Program-made: the position numbers and the translations under genes
Shown: in pieces, positions 24,377 to 33,352 of the stretch
Layout of the letters: each line of letters begins with the position of its first letter
Position numbering within the stretch: the stretch's first letter is position 1
Notes under the pieces: generated by a model
What the model was told of the DNA's origin: nothing
Seen by the model: only the letters and a program-made list of their open reading frames with translations
Database searches by the model: none
Origin: an uncultured Prevotellaceae bacterium
GTDB taxonomy: Bacteria > Bacteroidota > Bacteroidia > Bacteroidales > Bacteroidaceae
Reading direction: 5' to 3'
DNA: 64,000 bases
Assembly (NCBI GenBank): GCA_902800435.1
Contig: CADCEQ010000013.1
Location: forward strand, 19,229-83,228

Positions 24377-26872
24377 TTATTTCCCCGACTCGTACTTCTC
24401 GCGCATCTTCTTGACGCGCAGGAGCAGGTTCTTGTAATGCTGGGCGTTGATGCCACTGGCCTGCTGGGCTTTCAGGTAGCCCTCCACCTTGTCTAAGTGC
24501 TGCTCGAAATAGAGGATGGCATCCGAGCGCTGGGCAGTGGAGTTGTTTGAGTTGAGTGCCGTGTCGATAAAGTCGACGTATGCTCGCTGCTGGAAGCGGC
24601 GGAAGTTGTTCTGCAGTTCGTCCTTCGCAGTCAGGGGCTTCCAGACCATTGCGAAGATATCGTTCAGATACTCCTCAACGGGATAGGCCTCCGGCCACTG
24701 CATCTGGGCGCTGTGCAGGTTCATGATGGCACCGGGAGAAAGCAGCATGGCAATGACGGTCTGCTGACGGCTGCGAATCTCGTCGATATAGTCGACACCG
24801 AGCTTGGTGATGACACTCTCGGGATAGAGCCACATCGGCGCCTCCATCACGTTGCGGTCAATCCACTGCAGGGCTTCCTTCTGCAGTTCGCGGGGCACGA
24901 CGTCGTTGGGCTTCTGGCCAGGGGCATTGTTGACGTACTTGCTGAAGAGATACTTCTGCACATGGTTCACGTAGCGCTGGTACTGGGCGCGGGCAGCACG
25001 GTGAATCTCGTTCAGGTGCTCATATTCGCCGTCGGGCTGGGCCGTCCACTTCTCGATGTTCTGCATCACGCGGCGCAGGTTCTTCAGACCATACTCGTTG
25101 GCCTTCATCTGGTTGTCGCCAAGGTCCTCGGTCTGCGAGCGGGGATCCTGTCCGTGACCCTCGTCGCCGCACCACCAGAGCCGGCGGTTGCCCTCCAGGG
25201 CTTTCGAGGTCTCAGTGCGCAGGGCTTTCTTCTCGGTGGCGGGATCCTTGAACTCCGGACGGTACTGGTAGCCCCACTTGATGGCCCACTTGTCGTAGTC
25301 GTTGATGCGGGGGAAGAGTCCCTTCTCCGAGATGTTGTCCTCGGGCTGGGCTACGTAGTTGAAGCGGGCGTAGTCCATGATGCTGCTGGTGTGGCCGTGG
25401 GCCTCGACCCAGGCCTTGTCGCGCAGTTTTTCGACGGGCGTGGCCTGCGAGGCAATCATGTTGTGGCGCAGACCGAGCGAGTGGCCCACCTCATGGCTGG
25501 AGACGAAGCGGATGAGCTCGCCCATCAGCTCGTCGGGGAAGTCCATTGTCTGGGCGCGCTTGTCGAGCGGGCCGCACTGTATCATATACCACTTCTTGAC
25601 GAGGTTCATTACGTTGTGATACCAGCATACGTGGGCCTCGATAATCTCACCCGAGCGGGGGTCGACGATGCGCGGGCCGTAGGCGTTCTCGGTCTCCGAC
25701 GGCAGGTAGCGTATCATCGAGAAGCGGGCATCGTCGACCGACATGGTCGAGTCGTTCGTGGGCCATTCCTTGCCCACGATGGCGTTCTTGAAGCCGGCAG
25801 CCTCGAAGGCGCTGTTCCAGTCGTTGATACCGGCAATGAGGTACTTCACCCACTTCTTCGGCGTGGCCGGGTCAATGTAATAGACAATCTGCTTCTTCGG
25901 CTCCACCAGCTTGCCGGCCTTGTAGGCCACGGGGTCCTTCGGCTCCAGGCGGTAGCGCATGACGATGGTCTCGTGGTTGGTGGTCTGCTGCTCGTCGCTG
26001 AACTCGGTGATGCGGTTGTTGAAGTAGCCTACGCGCTCGTCGCCGAAGCGGGGCCGCATGGGCTCCTCAGGCAGCAGCACGATGCTGGTGTTCAGCGACA
26101 GCGTGGCCGAGCCGGTCTGTGAGGCAGGCGTGCCCCCTGCGTTCATGCCGTAGGTGCGCAGCGACTGTATCTCGATGTTGATGGGGTAGGTCTTGATGCT
26201 GTCGATGAACGTGCGGTCGGCCACCACGCCGCCGAGGCTCAGCGACGTGCGGTCGTTGTTGGTGAAGCTTGTCACCTTGTTGTCGCCCATAATCCACTTC
26301 GTCACATTGATGAGCTGGGCCTTGGTCTTGGGATTGCGGCCGATGACCTCGAACTTCTGGATGATGGGGTCGACGGTCGACTGCTTCAGCGAGATGGCTA
26401 TGCGGTCTTCGGGCTTGGCGAAGCTCGACTGTACGTACTCACGCAGGAAGAGCGCCTTGTCGTTGTACTGTTCCAGATAGATGGCCGAGCGGTTCACCTC
26501 CTCACCGCTGAACATCCTGAAGCCCTGCGGCACGCTGGTGAAGCGGGTCACCGCCAGCAGCATCTTGCCCAGCAGCTCGTCGGGCACCTCCAGATACCAG
26601 TCGTCCTTGATGTGGCGCACGGTGAAGAGGCCCTCGCGCACCGAGCCGCCCTCCTTCACAATCTTGTGGTAAGGGTCGCTGTGGTCCTTGACGGTGGTGT
26701 CTTCGCAGCACTCGTGCTTCTTCTCAGCTTGTTTCTCTACTTTGACGGAGTCTGTCTTATGGCTGATGGTGTCCGTCTTCAACGTGTCTGCCTGAATAGC
26801 GGCAAAGGCGGCACTCTGCCCACAAACGAGCATCAGTGCTGCTAAGGCAATGGTCTTGGCTGTCATATTCAT
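24377..26872 (-). CDS. Secreted zinc-dependent metalloprotease (DUF5117/DUF4953 type)
   Basis: 831 residues. A signal peptide (TAKTIALAALMLVCGQSAAFA) is followed by a long N-terminal domain; the catalytic part has HEVGHSLGLRHN at 460-471, the extended HExxHxxGxxHN metzincin-like zinc site, preceded by VDDARFSMIRYLPSETENAYGPRIVDPRSGEI, which is typical of this Bacteroidetes family. The C-terminal third is helical. The substrate is unknown; a role in extracellular protein breakdown is inferred. The first ATG lies 4 nt after a TAACTTTG box, so the mRNA is probably leaderless; a second ATG is two codons in. Confidence 0.9.
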   Translation of the reverse strand: MNMTAKTIALAALMLVCGQSAAFAAIQADTLKTDTISHKTDSVKVEKQAEKKHECCEDTTVKDHSDPYHKIVKEGGSVREGLFTVRHIKDDWYLEVPDELLGKMLLAVTRFTSVPQGFRMFSGEEVNRSAIYLEQYNDKALFLREYVQSSFAKPEDRIAISLKQSTVDPIIQKFEVIGRNPKTKAQLINVTKWIMGDNKVTSFTNNDRTSLSLGGVVADRTFIDSIKTYPINIEIQSLRTYGMNAGGTPASQTGSATLSLNTSIVLLPEEPMRPRFGDERVGYFNNRITEFSDEQQTTNHETIVMRYRLEPKDPVAYKAGKLVEPKKQIVYYIDPATPKKWVKYLIAGINDWNSAFEAAGFKNAIVGKEWPTNDSTMSVDDARFSMIRYLPSETENAYGPRIVDPRSGEIIEAHVCWYHNVMNLVKKWYMIQCGPLDKRAQTMDFPDELMGELIRFVSSHEVGHSLGLRHNMIASQATPVEKLRDKAWVEAHGHTSSIMDYARFNYVAQPEDNISEKGLFPRINDYDKWAIKWGYQYRPEFKDPATEKKALRTETSKALEGNRRLWWCGDEGHGQDPRSQTEDLGDNQMKANEYGLKNLRRVMQNIEKWTAQPDGEYEHLNEIHRAARAQYQRYVNHVQKYLFSKYVNNAPGQKPNDVVPRELQKEALQWIDRNVMEAPMWLYPESVITKLGVDYIDEIRSRQQTVIAMLLSPGAIMNLHSAQMQWPEAYPVEEYLNDIFAMVWKPLTAKDELQNNFRRFQQRAYVDFIDTALNSNNSTAQRSDAILYFEQHLDKVEGYLKAQQASGINAQHYKNLLLRVKKMREKYESGK

Positions 26873-26876
26873 GCTG

Positions 26877-26884
26877 CAAAGTTA
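26877..26884 (-). promoter_or_regulatory. -7 box (TAACTTTG) of the metalloprotease gene, 4 nt from the ATG
   Basis: TAACTTTG on the minus strand, then CAGC, then ATG at 26872. Another very short leader of the kind seen at tdk, dnaE and the 42447 gene. Confidence 0.75.
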
Positions 26885-26942
26885 CAACAAAAAAACAATA
26901 ATCGGACAAGGCGTGTGAATAATTATGCTTATTTTACACTTC

Positions 26943-28127
26943 CTACAAATGCTTTTGGAAAAAACGGAGAACACGCTCCTGGGCTTTCACGGGGCAGCTG
27001 TGGGGCATGTCCCAGATTTCCGTCTCCAAACGGTCGTCGGCTCCCTGTGAGCGCCAAACGTCGTGCATGATGCCAAAGGCTTTCTCGACGCCGGCAACGG
27101 GGAAGAGCTTGTCCTGCGAACCGTTGATGAAGAGCATGGCCTTGGGACAGGCTATCGAGGCCACATGCGGATAGTCGAGCCAGCGGCGCAGGCCGGGGAA
27201 GCAGTTGGCAAAGCCGCCATTCTCGGTGCGGCTGTACTTGAACGACATCTGTTCGTCGGTGGTGACCATCCAACAGATAGAGGCTCCAGCTTTGATGCGG
27301 TCGCTTAGTGCCGAGAGCATCCAGGCGCGGTAGGCGCCCATCGAGCAGCCCATGCAGCCGATTCGGTTAGGGTCGACCTCGGGCATCTGGGCCAGGAACT
27401 CCGTACCGCTGATGTCGTCGTAGGTCATATAGGCTGAGAGGTCGATGCCGTACATCATCATGTTGCCGGCAATCATGTCGTAGCGGTCACGGCGCGGCCC
27501 TTCCTCCTGACCGCGCTCACCCCACATCGGGGCGTCGGAAGAGAAAACCACATAGCCGTTGCGGGCTAAGTAGTCGCCAACAAACTGACCTTCATAGAGG
27601 TTGGCGGCCCATTCGTCGGCATCCTTGATGACGGTGGAGTCCTCGCAGGCCAGCGGGCGAATCATCTTCTCTTTACCTATAAAAAGGTGGGCGCCGTGGT
27701 CGTGCAAGGCGTTGACGGCGGGGAACGGTCCCTTGCCGTCGGGGATGAGCACATAGGCCGGAACGGTGTAGTAGCGCGATAGGCGGATTTCTATCTTGCG
27801 GGCTCGGTAGCCGTCGCGCTGCTCCTCGGCGATAATCGTGAAGGGTGAAGGGTGATGGGTGAAGGGAGGCGGCGGAGTGAGCATGCAGTCGAAGACTTTC
27901 TGGCGGGCGGCCCGGCGCCATTCAGCAAAGTCGGTGATGGGGCTGTTGCCCCAGGCCATAGGGTAGGTGAGGTCTTTCAGCAGCGAGTCGGCATAGATGG
28001 GCAGGTTGCGCTTGAACTCAAACTTCGCACGCTTCTGCGCCGTAGCGCAAAAGCTGAAAAGCGTCAACCCAATGAGAGTCAGCAGAACGTCCCTCCTTTG
28101 GAAGGGGTGGGGGAGGCTCCATTTCAT
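26943..28127 (-). CDS. Secreted alpha/beta hydrolase (Abhydrolase_7 / acetyl-xylan-esterase-like)
   Basis: 394 residues. The nucleophile elbow is GCMGCSMGAYRAW, with HDHGAHLFIGKEKM and the Asp in FINGSQDKLFPV. These fit the group of putative acetyl-xylan esterases and dienelactone-hydrolase-like enzymes; the true substrate is unknown. The N-terminus is a signal peptide-like stretch (DVLLTLIGLTLFSFCATAQ). The first codons are encoded by a GC-rich palindromic repeat (28090-28118), and residues near 88-97 by a GGGTGAAGG-type repeat (27838-27866). It overlaps the MerR gene by 4 nt (ATGA), so translation is coupled. Confidence 0.82.
   Translation of the reverse strand: MKWSLPHPFQRRDVLLTLIGLTLFSFCATAQKRAKFEFKRNLPIYADSLLKDLTYPMAWGNSPITDFAEWRRAARQKVFDCMLTPPPPFTHHPSPFTIIAEEQRDGYRARKIEIRLSRYYTVPAYVLIPDGKGPFPAVNALHDHGAHLFIGKEKMIRPLACEDSTVIKDADEWAANLYEGQFVGDYLARNGYVVFSSDAPMWGERGQEEGPRRDRYDMIAGNMMMYGIDLSAYMTYDDISGTEFLAQMPEVDPNRIGCMGCSMGAYRAWMLSALSDRIKAGASICWMVTTDEQMSFKYSRTENGGFANCFPGLRRWLDYPHVASIACPKAMLFINGSQDKLFPVAGVEKAFGIMHDVWRSQGADDRLETEIWDMPHSCPVKAQERVLRFFQKHL
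27838..27866 (-). repeat. GTGAAGGG-type tandem repeat inside the hydrolase gene
   Basis: Four 7-9-nt units (GTGAAGG, GTGAAGG, GTGATGG, GTGAAGGG on the plus strand) lie in frame and encode PFTHHPSPFT, an insertion-like Pro/Thr/His stretch in the hydrolase. The composition is unlike the flanking coding sequence. Confidence 0.7.
28090..28118 (-). repeat. REP-like G-rich palindromic element at the start of the hydrolase gene
   Basis: CCCTCCTTTGGAAGGGG followed by TGGGGGAGG resembles the two elements inside the GH3 gene at 54001 and 54206. It encodes the first residues of the hydrolase (SLPHPFQRR). Confidence 0.55.
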
Positions 28128-28474
28128 TGCAGGAAGTCCATTTGCCGACGCAATGCCTGCAGTTCATTGCGCACGCCGATGAGACGGCTGAGCACGTCGG
28201 CAGTCTTGTCGGCACCCTGCCGGTTGTTGTTGATAATCTTCTTGGCGGCAGCCAGTTTGAAGCCGCGCACCTTCACCAGGTTGTGGATGAGCTTGATCTG
28301 CTCGATGTCCTTTTCCTGATACTGGCGCACCTTGGCCGGCCCCGTCGTCTTCGGTTTCAGCATAGGGAACTCCGTCTCCCAGTAGCGCAGGGTGCTCTCG
28401 TTAAGGCCGAATTGCTCGGCCACTTCCTTAATACTGTAGTACAGTTTCTGTGGTTTGTATTCGTTCAGTGCCAT
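28124..28474 (-). CDS. MerR-family transcriptional regulator
   Basis: 116 residues. The N-terminal winged-helix domain reads LYYSIKEVAEQFGLNESTLRYWETEFP, followed by a dimerisation helix (EKDIEQIKLIHNLVKVRGFKLAAAKKIIN) and no sensor domain, as in the small Bacteroidetes MerR proteins. The start is the ATG at 28472-28474; an in-frame TTG further up lies inside the promoter box and is rejected. It binds DNA as a dimer; its targets are unknown. It overlaps the hydrolase gene by 4 nt and is divergent from alaS. Confidence 0.92.
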   Translation of the reverse strand: MALNEYKPQKLYYSIKEVAEQFGLNESTLRYWETEFPMLKPKTTGPAKVRQYQEKDIEQIKLIHNLVKVRGFKLAAAKKIINNNRQGADKTADVLSRLIGVRNELQALRRQMDFLQ

Positions 28475-28492
28475 AACATTAGAATTTTGCTG

Positions 28493-28500
28493 CAAAGATA
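28493..28500 (-). promoter_or_regulatory. -7 box (TATCTTTG) of the MerR-hydrolase operon
   Basis: TATCTTTG on the minus strand, then CAGC; the MerR ATG is 18 nt further on. Confidence 0.72.
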
Positions 28501-28505
28501 CAAAA

Positions 28506-28537
28506 AAGTTAAGAGTTAAGAACTAAAAACTAAGAGT
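28506..28537. repeat. GTTAAGA-type low-complexity repeat between merR and alaS
   Basis: Imperfect copies of GTTAAGA/ACTAAGA (gttaagagttaagaacta, then aaaactaagag) fill the divergent spacer just upstream of the alaS promoter box. Confidence 0.5.
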
Positions 28538-28544
28538 TTTTTTG

Positions 28545-28552
28545 TACCTTTG
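28545..28552 (+). promoter_or_regulatory. -7 box (TACCTTTG) of alaS
   Basis: TACCTTTG followed by CACCC, 30 nt before the alaS ATG. The -33 region is inside the repeat and shows no clear TTTG. Confidence 0.72.
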
Positions 28553-28582
28553 CACCCAAATTCGTAAAAAGTACTTTTTAAC

Positions 28583-31204
28583 ATGATGACAGCAAAAGAG
28601 ATTCGCGACTCGTTCAAGCAGTTCTTCGAGTCGAAACAGCACGCAATCGTACCGTCGGCCCCGATGGTTGTCAAGGATGACCCCACGCTGATGTTTACGA
28701 ACGCAGGTATGAACCAGTGGAAGGATATAATATTAGGTACGCGCGACCCGGAACCGCGCCGCCGTGCCGATACTCAGAAGTGCCTCCGCGTGAGCGGTAA
28801 GCACAACGACCTGGAGGAGGTGGGACACGACACGTACCACCACACCATGTTCGAGATGCTCGGCAACTGGTCGTTTGGCGACTACTTCAAGGAGGGTGCC
28901 ATCGACATGGCCTGGGAGTATCTGGTCGACGTGCTGAAGCTGAACCCCGACGACCTGTATGTCACCGTCTTCGAGGGTGACCCGAAGGAGGGACTGGAGC
29001 GCGACGACGAGGCTGCCGGCTACTGGCTGAAGCACGTGCCCGCCGACCACATCATCAACGGCAACAAGCACGACAACTTTTGGGAGATGGGCGACACGGG
29101 TCCCTGCGGTCCCTGTTCGGAAATCCATGTTGACTCGCGTCCTGAGGAGGAAAAGAAGAACGGCAAGCCCGGCCGTGAACTGGTGAATCAGGACGACCCG
29201 CAGGTCATCGAGATATGGAACCTCGTGTTCATGCAGTTCAACCGCAAGGCCGACGGCTCATTAGAGAAACTGTCGATGAACGTCATCGACACCGGTATGG
29301 GCTTCGAGCGCTTGGTGCGCATGCTGCAGGGCAAGCACTCCAACTATGATACCGACATCTTCCAGCCCATCATCAAGGCTGAGGAGCAGATTAGCGGTTT
29401 GAAGTACGGCGTGAAAGAGGAAATTGATGTCGCTATGCGCGTCTGCGCCGACCACTTGCGTGCCGTCGCCTTCTCGATTGCCGACGGTCAGCTGCCGTCG
29501 AATGCCAAGGCCGGCTACGTCATCCGCCGCATCCTGCGCCGTGCCGTGCGCTATGCCTACACGTTCCTCGATCAAAAAGAGAGTTTCCTCTATAAACTGC
29601 TGCCGACGCTCGTCGAGGAGATGGGCGACGCCTTCCCCGAGTTGAAGGCCCAGCAGACGCTTATTGCCAAGGTCATGAAGGAGGAGGAAGATGCCTTCCT
29701 GCGCACCCTCGACAAGGGTATCTCGCTGCTGGAGAAGGAGTTGAGTAGTAAGGAGTTGGGTAGTAAGGAACTTGACGGTACCGTCGCTTTCCGCCTGTTC
29801 GACACCTACGGCTTCCCCCTCGACCTGACGGAGCTCATCTGTCGCGAGAACGGCTTCACGGTGAACGAGGAGCAGTTCAACGTCGAGATGCAGAAACAGA
29901 AGGAGCGTGCTCGTAATGCTGCCGCAGTCGAGAACAGCGACTGGACGGAACTGGCTCCTGGTGAGCAGCAGTTCGTCGGCTACGACTATACCGAATACAC
30001 CTGCCACATCCTGCGCTACCGCAAGGTGACGCAGAAGAAGAACGAGTTCTATGAGCTGGTCCTCGACTACACGCCGTTCTACGGCGAGATGGGCGGCCAG
30101 GTCGGCGACCAGGGCGTGCTCGTGTCAGAGAACGAGACCATCAACATCATCGACTCCAAGCGCGAGAACGGTCAGACTGTCCACATCGTGAAGCAGTTGC
30201 CGAAAGACCCGACGGCAGAGTTCATGGCCTGCGTCGATACCGACAAGCGCGACGCCTCGGCAGCCAACCACACCGCTACCCACCTGCTGGACTATGCGCT
30301 GAAGCAGGTGCTTGGCGACCACGTCGAACAGAAGGGCTCATTCGTCAGCCCCGACACACTGCGCTTCGACTTCTCGCACTTCGAGAAGGTCAGCGACGAG
30401 CAGCTTCGCGAGGTGGAGCGCATGGTCAACGACATGATTCGTCAGGACCTGCCGCGCGACGAGCACCGCGACGTGCCCATGGAAGAGGCTAAGAAGATGG
30501 GCGCCATAGCCCTGTTCGGCGAGAAGTACGGCGACGCCGTCCGCGTCATGCGCTTCGGTCCGTCGTGCGAGTTGTGCGGTGGTATCCATACCACCTCGAC
30601 CGGCCGCATCGGTTTCTTCAAGATTGTCAGCGAGGCCAGCGTTGCCGCCGGCATCCGCCGCATCGAGGCCAAGACTGGCCGCGAGTGTGAAGAGCTGCTC
30701 TACAACATCGAGGACACGCTGAAGATCGTCAAGTCGTTCTTCAACAACGCCAAGGACCTGCAGGGCGTCATCCAGAAATACATCGAGGAGCACGACCACA
30801 TGAAGAAGGAGATTGAGGCGTTCCAGGCTCAGGCCGTGGAGCGTGCTGCCAAGCAGCTGGTTGAGAAGGCCCGCAACGTGAACGGCGTGAAGGTCGTCAC
30901 GGCCGTTCTGCCTATGGAGCCTGCTGCCGCCAAGGACCTTGCCTTCAAGATCCGTGCCTCTGTCGAGGGCTCGCTGCTCTGTGTGCTCGGCACGAAGTAT
31001 CAGGACAAGCCGCAGCTCAGCATCATGATGAGCGACGACATGGTCAGCGACCACGGCCTGAACGCCGGACAGCTGGTGCGCGAGGCCGCCAAGCTCATTC
31101 AGGGTGGTGGCGGCGGTCAGCCCCACTTCGCCCAGGCCGGCGGTAAGAACGCCGACGGGCTGTCGGCAGCAGTCGACAAAGTTATAGAATTAGCGAAGTT
31201 ATAA
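28583..31204 (+). CDS. alaS: Alanyl-tRNA synthetase
   Basis: 873 residues, normal length. Catalytic domain with [14 protein letters not shown] and [11 protein letters not shown]; editing domain with [11 protein letters not shown] and [14 protein letters not shown]-Ala domain ending with [14 protein letters not shown]. Charges tRNA-Ala and edits Ser/Gly errors. The first two codons are both ATG. Residues about 385-397 are the tandem [13 protein letters not shown], coded by 15-bp direct repeats that look like an in-frame insertion between the aminoacylation and editing parts. It is divergent from merR and ends in a terminator shared with the transporter gene. Confidence 0.97.
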   Translation: MMTAKEIRDSFKQFFESKQHAIVPSAPMVVKDDPTLMFTNAGMNQWKDIILGTRDPEPRRRADTQKCLRVSGKHNDLEEVGHDTYHHTMFEMLGNWSFGDYFKEGAIDMAWEYLVDVLKLNPDDLYVTVFEGDPKEGLERDDEAAGYWLKHVPADHIINGNKHDNFWEMGDTGPCGPCSEIHVDSRPEEEKKNGKPGRELVNQDDPQVIEIWNLVFMQFNRKADGSLEKLSMNVIDTGMGFERLVRMLQGKHSNYDTDIFQPIIKAEEQISGLKYGVKEEIDVAMRVCADHLRAVAFSIADGQLPSNAKAGYVIRRILRRAVRYAYTFLDQKESFLYKLLPTLVEEMGDAFPELKAQQTLIAKVMKEEEDAFLRTLDKGISLLEKELSSKELGSKELDGTVAFRLFDTYGFPLDLTELICRENGFTVNEEQFNVEMQKQKERARNAAAVENSDWTELAPGEQQFVGYDYTEYTCHILRYRKVTQKKNEFYELVLDYTPFYGEMGGQVGDQGVLVSENETINIIDSKRENGQTVHIVKQLPKDPTAEFMACVDTDKRDASAANHTATHLLDYALKQVLGDHVEQKGSFVSPDTLRFDFSHFEKVSDEQLREVERMVNDMIRQDLPRDEHRDVPMEEAKKMGAIALFGEKYGDAVRVMRFGPSCELCGGIHTTSTGRIGFFKIVSEASVAAGIRRIEAKTGRECEELLYNIEDTLKIVKSFFNNAKDLQGVIQKYIEEHDHMKKEIEAFQAQAVERAAKQLVEKARNVNGVKVVTAVLPMEPAAAKDLAFKIRASVEGSLLCVLGTKYQDKPQLSIMMSDDMVSDHGLNAGQLVREAAKLIQGGGGGQPHFAQAGGKNADGLSAAVDKVIELAKL
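29735..29774 (+). repeat. 15-bp direct repeats inside alaS
   Basis: AAGGAGTTGAGTAGT (29735-29749), AAGGAGTTGGGTAGT (29750-29764) and a third, partial AAGGAACTTG. They encode [13 protein letters not shown]. The AGTAGTAAGGAGTTG style is intergenic-like and unlike neighbouring codon use (GAG/CTG). Confidence 0.8.
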
Positions 31205-31243
31205 ACAGAAAGGCTGACTTTAGAGGTCAGCCTTTCTGTTTAT
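31201..31243. terminator. Bidirectional terminator between alaS and the transporter gene
   Basis: A perfect 18-bp stem (ATAAACAGAAAGGCTGAC at 31201-31218, complement at 31226-31243) overlaps the stop codons of both convergent genes. T-rich arms on either side suit both directions. Confidence 0.88.
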
Positions 31244-32219
31244 ATTGCCAGATCTCAATCGAGTTGATGATGTTCTGCCAGAGCACGTAGCAGCCGGCTC
31301 CGATGGAGGCCACGGGACTGAGGTACATATAGGCCACCCAGATGCTTAGGCCGGTGTTTTTCTGGAACAGGGCCTGGCCGGCGTTCACCTCAATTCCCGA
31401 CGTACCGTCGCCTACCCGTTGCCTTTCGCCTAGCCACCGCCCGACGCCACGGCCTATGATAAACTGTACGAAGCAGAGCACCAGCGTAGCAACGGCTATC
31501 AGGAGCAGCAATGAGACGGAAGACTGACTGTGGATAATGTTCTTCACGGTGATGCCCGTGGTGATGCTCAGCGAGACGGCCCAGCTGTAGAAACTCAGGT
31601 TGGGCTGCGACACCACCCAGCGGCGCAGCGGCTCCACATAGTGCTGGATGAGCCAGCCCAGGGCCAAGGGCAACAGCAGCACCATCGACACCTTCTCGAG
31701 GATAATGAGCAGGGCCGTGAGGAAGTCGACGTGGACCGTCTGCTCCAGCAGCGGGAACACCACGGGGATAAGCAGTGCCGACAGGAAGGCAGAGATGAGC
31801 GTATAGGTGGTCATCGTTGAGATGTTGCCGCCCAGCTTGCCCACCACGACGGGCGCCGCCGCTGCCGACGGGCCGATGATGCAGGTGAGCACGGCCTCCC
31901 AAAGCAACTTTTGCTGCGGGTCGTCCTCCATATAGAAGATGATGCCGACGTTCAGCGCCACCAACAGCAGCTGGGCTGCCAAGACACCGAGGTGCCAGCG
32001 GTGGAGTCGCATCTGGTGGAAGTCGACCTTACAGAACGTGATGAGTAGCGTCAGGAACACCATCACCGGCATCAGCACGTCGAGCACTGGCCCCAGGCGG
32101 TCGCCGGCGGCATCTAACTGCGGCACATAGTAGAACACGAGGTAGGCCACCGTGCCTACGGTCATGGCCACGGGCAGCGTCCAGTCCTTTATGAATCGGA
32201 TGATGCTTTCTCCTCGCAT
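31227..32219 (-). CDS. Bile acid:sodium symporter-type (BASS-like) membrane transporter
   Basis: 330 residues with about nine or ten hydrophobic segments. The CIIGPSAAAAPVVVGKLGGN stretch and the NAGQALFQKNTGLSIWVAYMYL stretch are the conserved crossover-type regions of BASS-family proteins. Related proteins move organic acids with Na+; the substrate here is unknown. The start overlaps the end of the phosphopantetheinyl transferase gene by 31 nt, so the two are translationally linked. Confidence 0.82.
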   Translation of the reverse strand: MRGESIIRFIKDWTLPVAMTVGTVAYLVFYYVPQLDAAGDRLGPVLDVLMPVMVFLTLLITFCKVDFHQMRLHRWHLGVLAAQLLLVALNVGIIFYMEDDPQQKLLWEAVLTCIIGPSAAAAPVVVGKLGGNISTMTTYTLISAFLSALLIPVVFPLLEQTVHVDFLTALLIILEKVSMVLLLPLALGWLIQHYVEPLRRWVVSQPNLSFYSWAVSLSITTGITVKNIIHSQSSVSLLLLIAVATLVLCFVQFIIGRGVGRWLGERQRVGDGTSGIEVNAGQALFQKNTGLSIWVAYMYLSPVASIGAGCYVLWQNIINSIEIWQYKQKG

Positions 32220-32767
32220 AGTGTGTAGATATAGTTTTTGTCAAGCCGCTCGACAGTCGTAAACTGCCACGAACCGCCGTCGAGAGCCGACTTCAGGTCG
32301 TTGGTGATGCCCTCGCCCGTCAGCTTCAGGCGGGCCTCCTTCATTGTCCACAGCCGGATAAAGGCCACGTCGGGGCGCTCGGCAGCGGCTATCAACTGCT
32401 GCTCTTTGTCGCTCATCGCATAGCGCACCACGTCCTCCTTATAGCGACGCACCGACTCGACGTCGATGCCCACGGGCCGGTCGCTGACGGCGCAGGCCAC
32501 GGCCTCGCGACAGTGGCTCAGGCTGAAATGAATCTCCGGGTGACCGACGATGAAGGGTTTGCCGTGAGGACCGTATTCAAACAGCGGGTTCTCCGTCAGT
32601 CCGTACTCCTCGCGCAGTGCCTTCTTTAATAAAAGGTACGCGAAGACACACGTCCGCTGGCCCCGCTCAAACTTGAAGCGAAGTGCCTGTTCGCGACGCT
32701 GCTCACTGATTTCAGGCAGTGCTGCCTGGAGGTCGAAGTCGTCGATATGTTCGTCGATGTACACCAT
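32189..32767 (-). CDS. 4'-phosphopantetheinyl transferase
   Basis: 192 residues, Sfp-like size class. Motifs: FSLSHCREAVACAV, GIDVESVRR (Mg-binding Asp) and WTMKEARLKLTGEG (Glu and Lys of the active site). It transfers the pantetheine arm from CoA to carrier proteins. The first ATG follows a TATTTTTG box by only 8 nt. Overlaps the transporter gene downstream by 31 nt. Whether it serves ACP or another carrier cannot be told; no carrier or synthase gene is nearby. Confidence 0.93.
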   Translation of the reverse strand: MVYIDEHIDDFDLQAALPEISEQRREQALRFKFERGQRTCVFAYLLLKKALREEYGLTENPLFEYGPHGKPFIVGHPEIHFSLSHCREAVACAVSDRPVGIDVESVRRYKEDVVRYAMSDKEQQLIAAAERPDVAFIRLWTMKEARLKLTGEGITNDLKSALDGGSWQFTTVERLDKNYIYTLCEEKASSDS

Positions 32768-32775
32768 TACGCCTG

Positions 32776-32783
32776 CAAAAATA
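32776..32783 (-). promoter_or_regulatory. -7 box (TATTTTTG) of the phosphopantetheinyl transferase gene
   Basis: TATTTTTG on the minus strand, then CAGGCGTA and the ATG at 32767: an 8-nt gap. Confidence 0.7.
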
Positions 32784-32802
32784 CAAAAAAAGCGTTAAAT
32801 AA

Positions 32803-32833
32803 TTGCGGCTTTACGATTTTTTCCGTATTTTTG
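32803..32833 (+). promoter_or_regulatory. Promoter of the DUF4332-type gene (TTG - 20 nt - TATTTTTG)
   Basis: TTG at 32803-32805 and TATTTTTG at 32826-32833 with a 20-nt spacer. The gene starts 45 nt downstream. Confidence 0.78.
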
Positions 32834-32878
32834 CGGACAGATTATTGTTTACTAACCTCAAAAAAACAGAAAAACGTT

Positions 32879-33286
32879 ATGGATTACAAGATTATCGACA
32901 TCGAAGGCGTAGGTGACGTGTACGCCGAGAAGCTCATTGCAGCAGGTATCAACAAGGCCAGCGAACTGCTCGAGAAGTGTGCTGCCCCGAAGGGCCGCAA
33001 GGAACTGGCTGAGGCCACAGGTATCTCTGAGAAACTCATCCTGAAGTGGGCCAACCACACCGACCTCTACCGCATCAACGGCGTAGGCCCGCAGTTTGCA
33101 GAACTGTTGGAGAAGGCTGGCGTCGACACCGTCAAGGAGTTCCGTCACCGCGTGCCCGAGAACCTGCAGCCGAAGCTGGAGGAGATCAACGAGCAGTTCC
33201 ACATCTGCGGTCGTGTGCCCGCTGTCAGCGAGGTACAAAAGATGGTTGACCAGGCCAAGGAACTGGAGCCGAAGATGACCTACTAA
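32879..33286 (+). CDS. DUF4332-type helix-hairpin-helix protein
   Basis: 135 residues, cytoplasmic. Two helix-hairpin-helix units are visible: DIEGVGDVYAEKLIAAGINKASELLEK and RINGVGPQFAELLEKAGVDTVKEFRHR. This matches the DUF4332 family, thought to bind DNA or act as a small scaffold. The start is the ATG at 32879; upstream frame is only leader and promoter. It stands alone between its own promoter and a terminator, and is likely well expressed. Confidence 0.88.
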   Translation: MDYKIIDIEGVGDVYAEKLIAAGINKASELLEKCAAPKGRKELAEATGISEKLILKWANHTDLYRINGVGPQFAELLEKAGVDTVKEFRHRVPENLQPKLEEINEQFHICGRVPAVSEVQKMVDQAKELEPKMTY

Positions 33287-33300
33287 ACTACCTGACGAAT

Positions 33301-33337
33301 AAAAAGGGGCGCCTCCGTAATGGAAGCGCCCCTTTTT
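33301..33337. terminator. Bidirectional terminator
   Basis: AAAAAGGGGCGCCTCC, a loop of about 5 nt, then GGAAGCGCCCCTTTTT: a strong GC stem flanked by A5 and T5, serving the DUF4332-type gene (+) and the secreted-protein gene (-) that ends at 33353. Confidence 0.9.
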
Positions 33338-33352
33338 GTTTGCTGTAATTTC

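Noticed and set aside
24713..26122. 469-residue plus-strand frame inside the zinc protease gene
   Set aside because: Antisense shadow; the minus-strand gene has a clear zinc motif and signal peptide.
28475..28495. TTG start giving seven extra residues on the MerR protein
   Set aside because: The TTG is part of the TATCTTTG promoter box; the following ATG fits the family.
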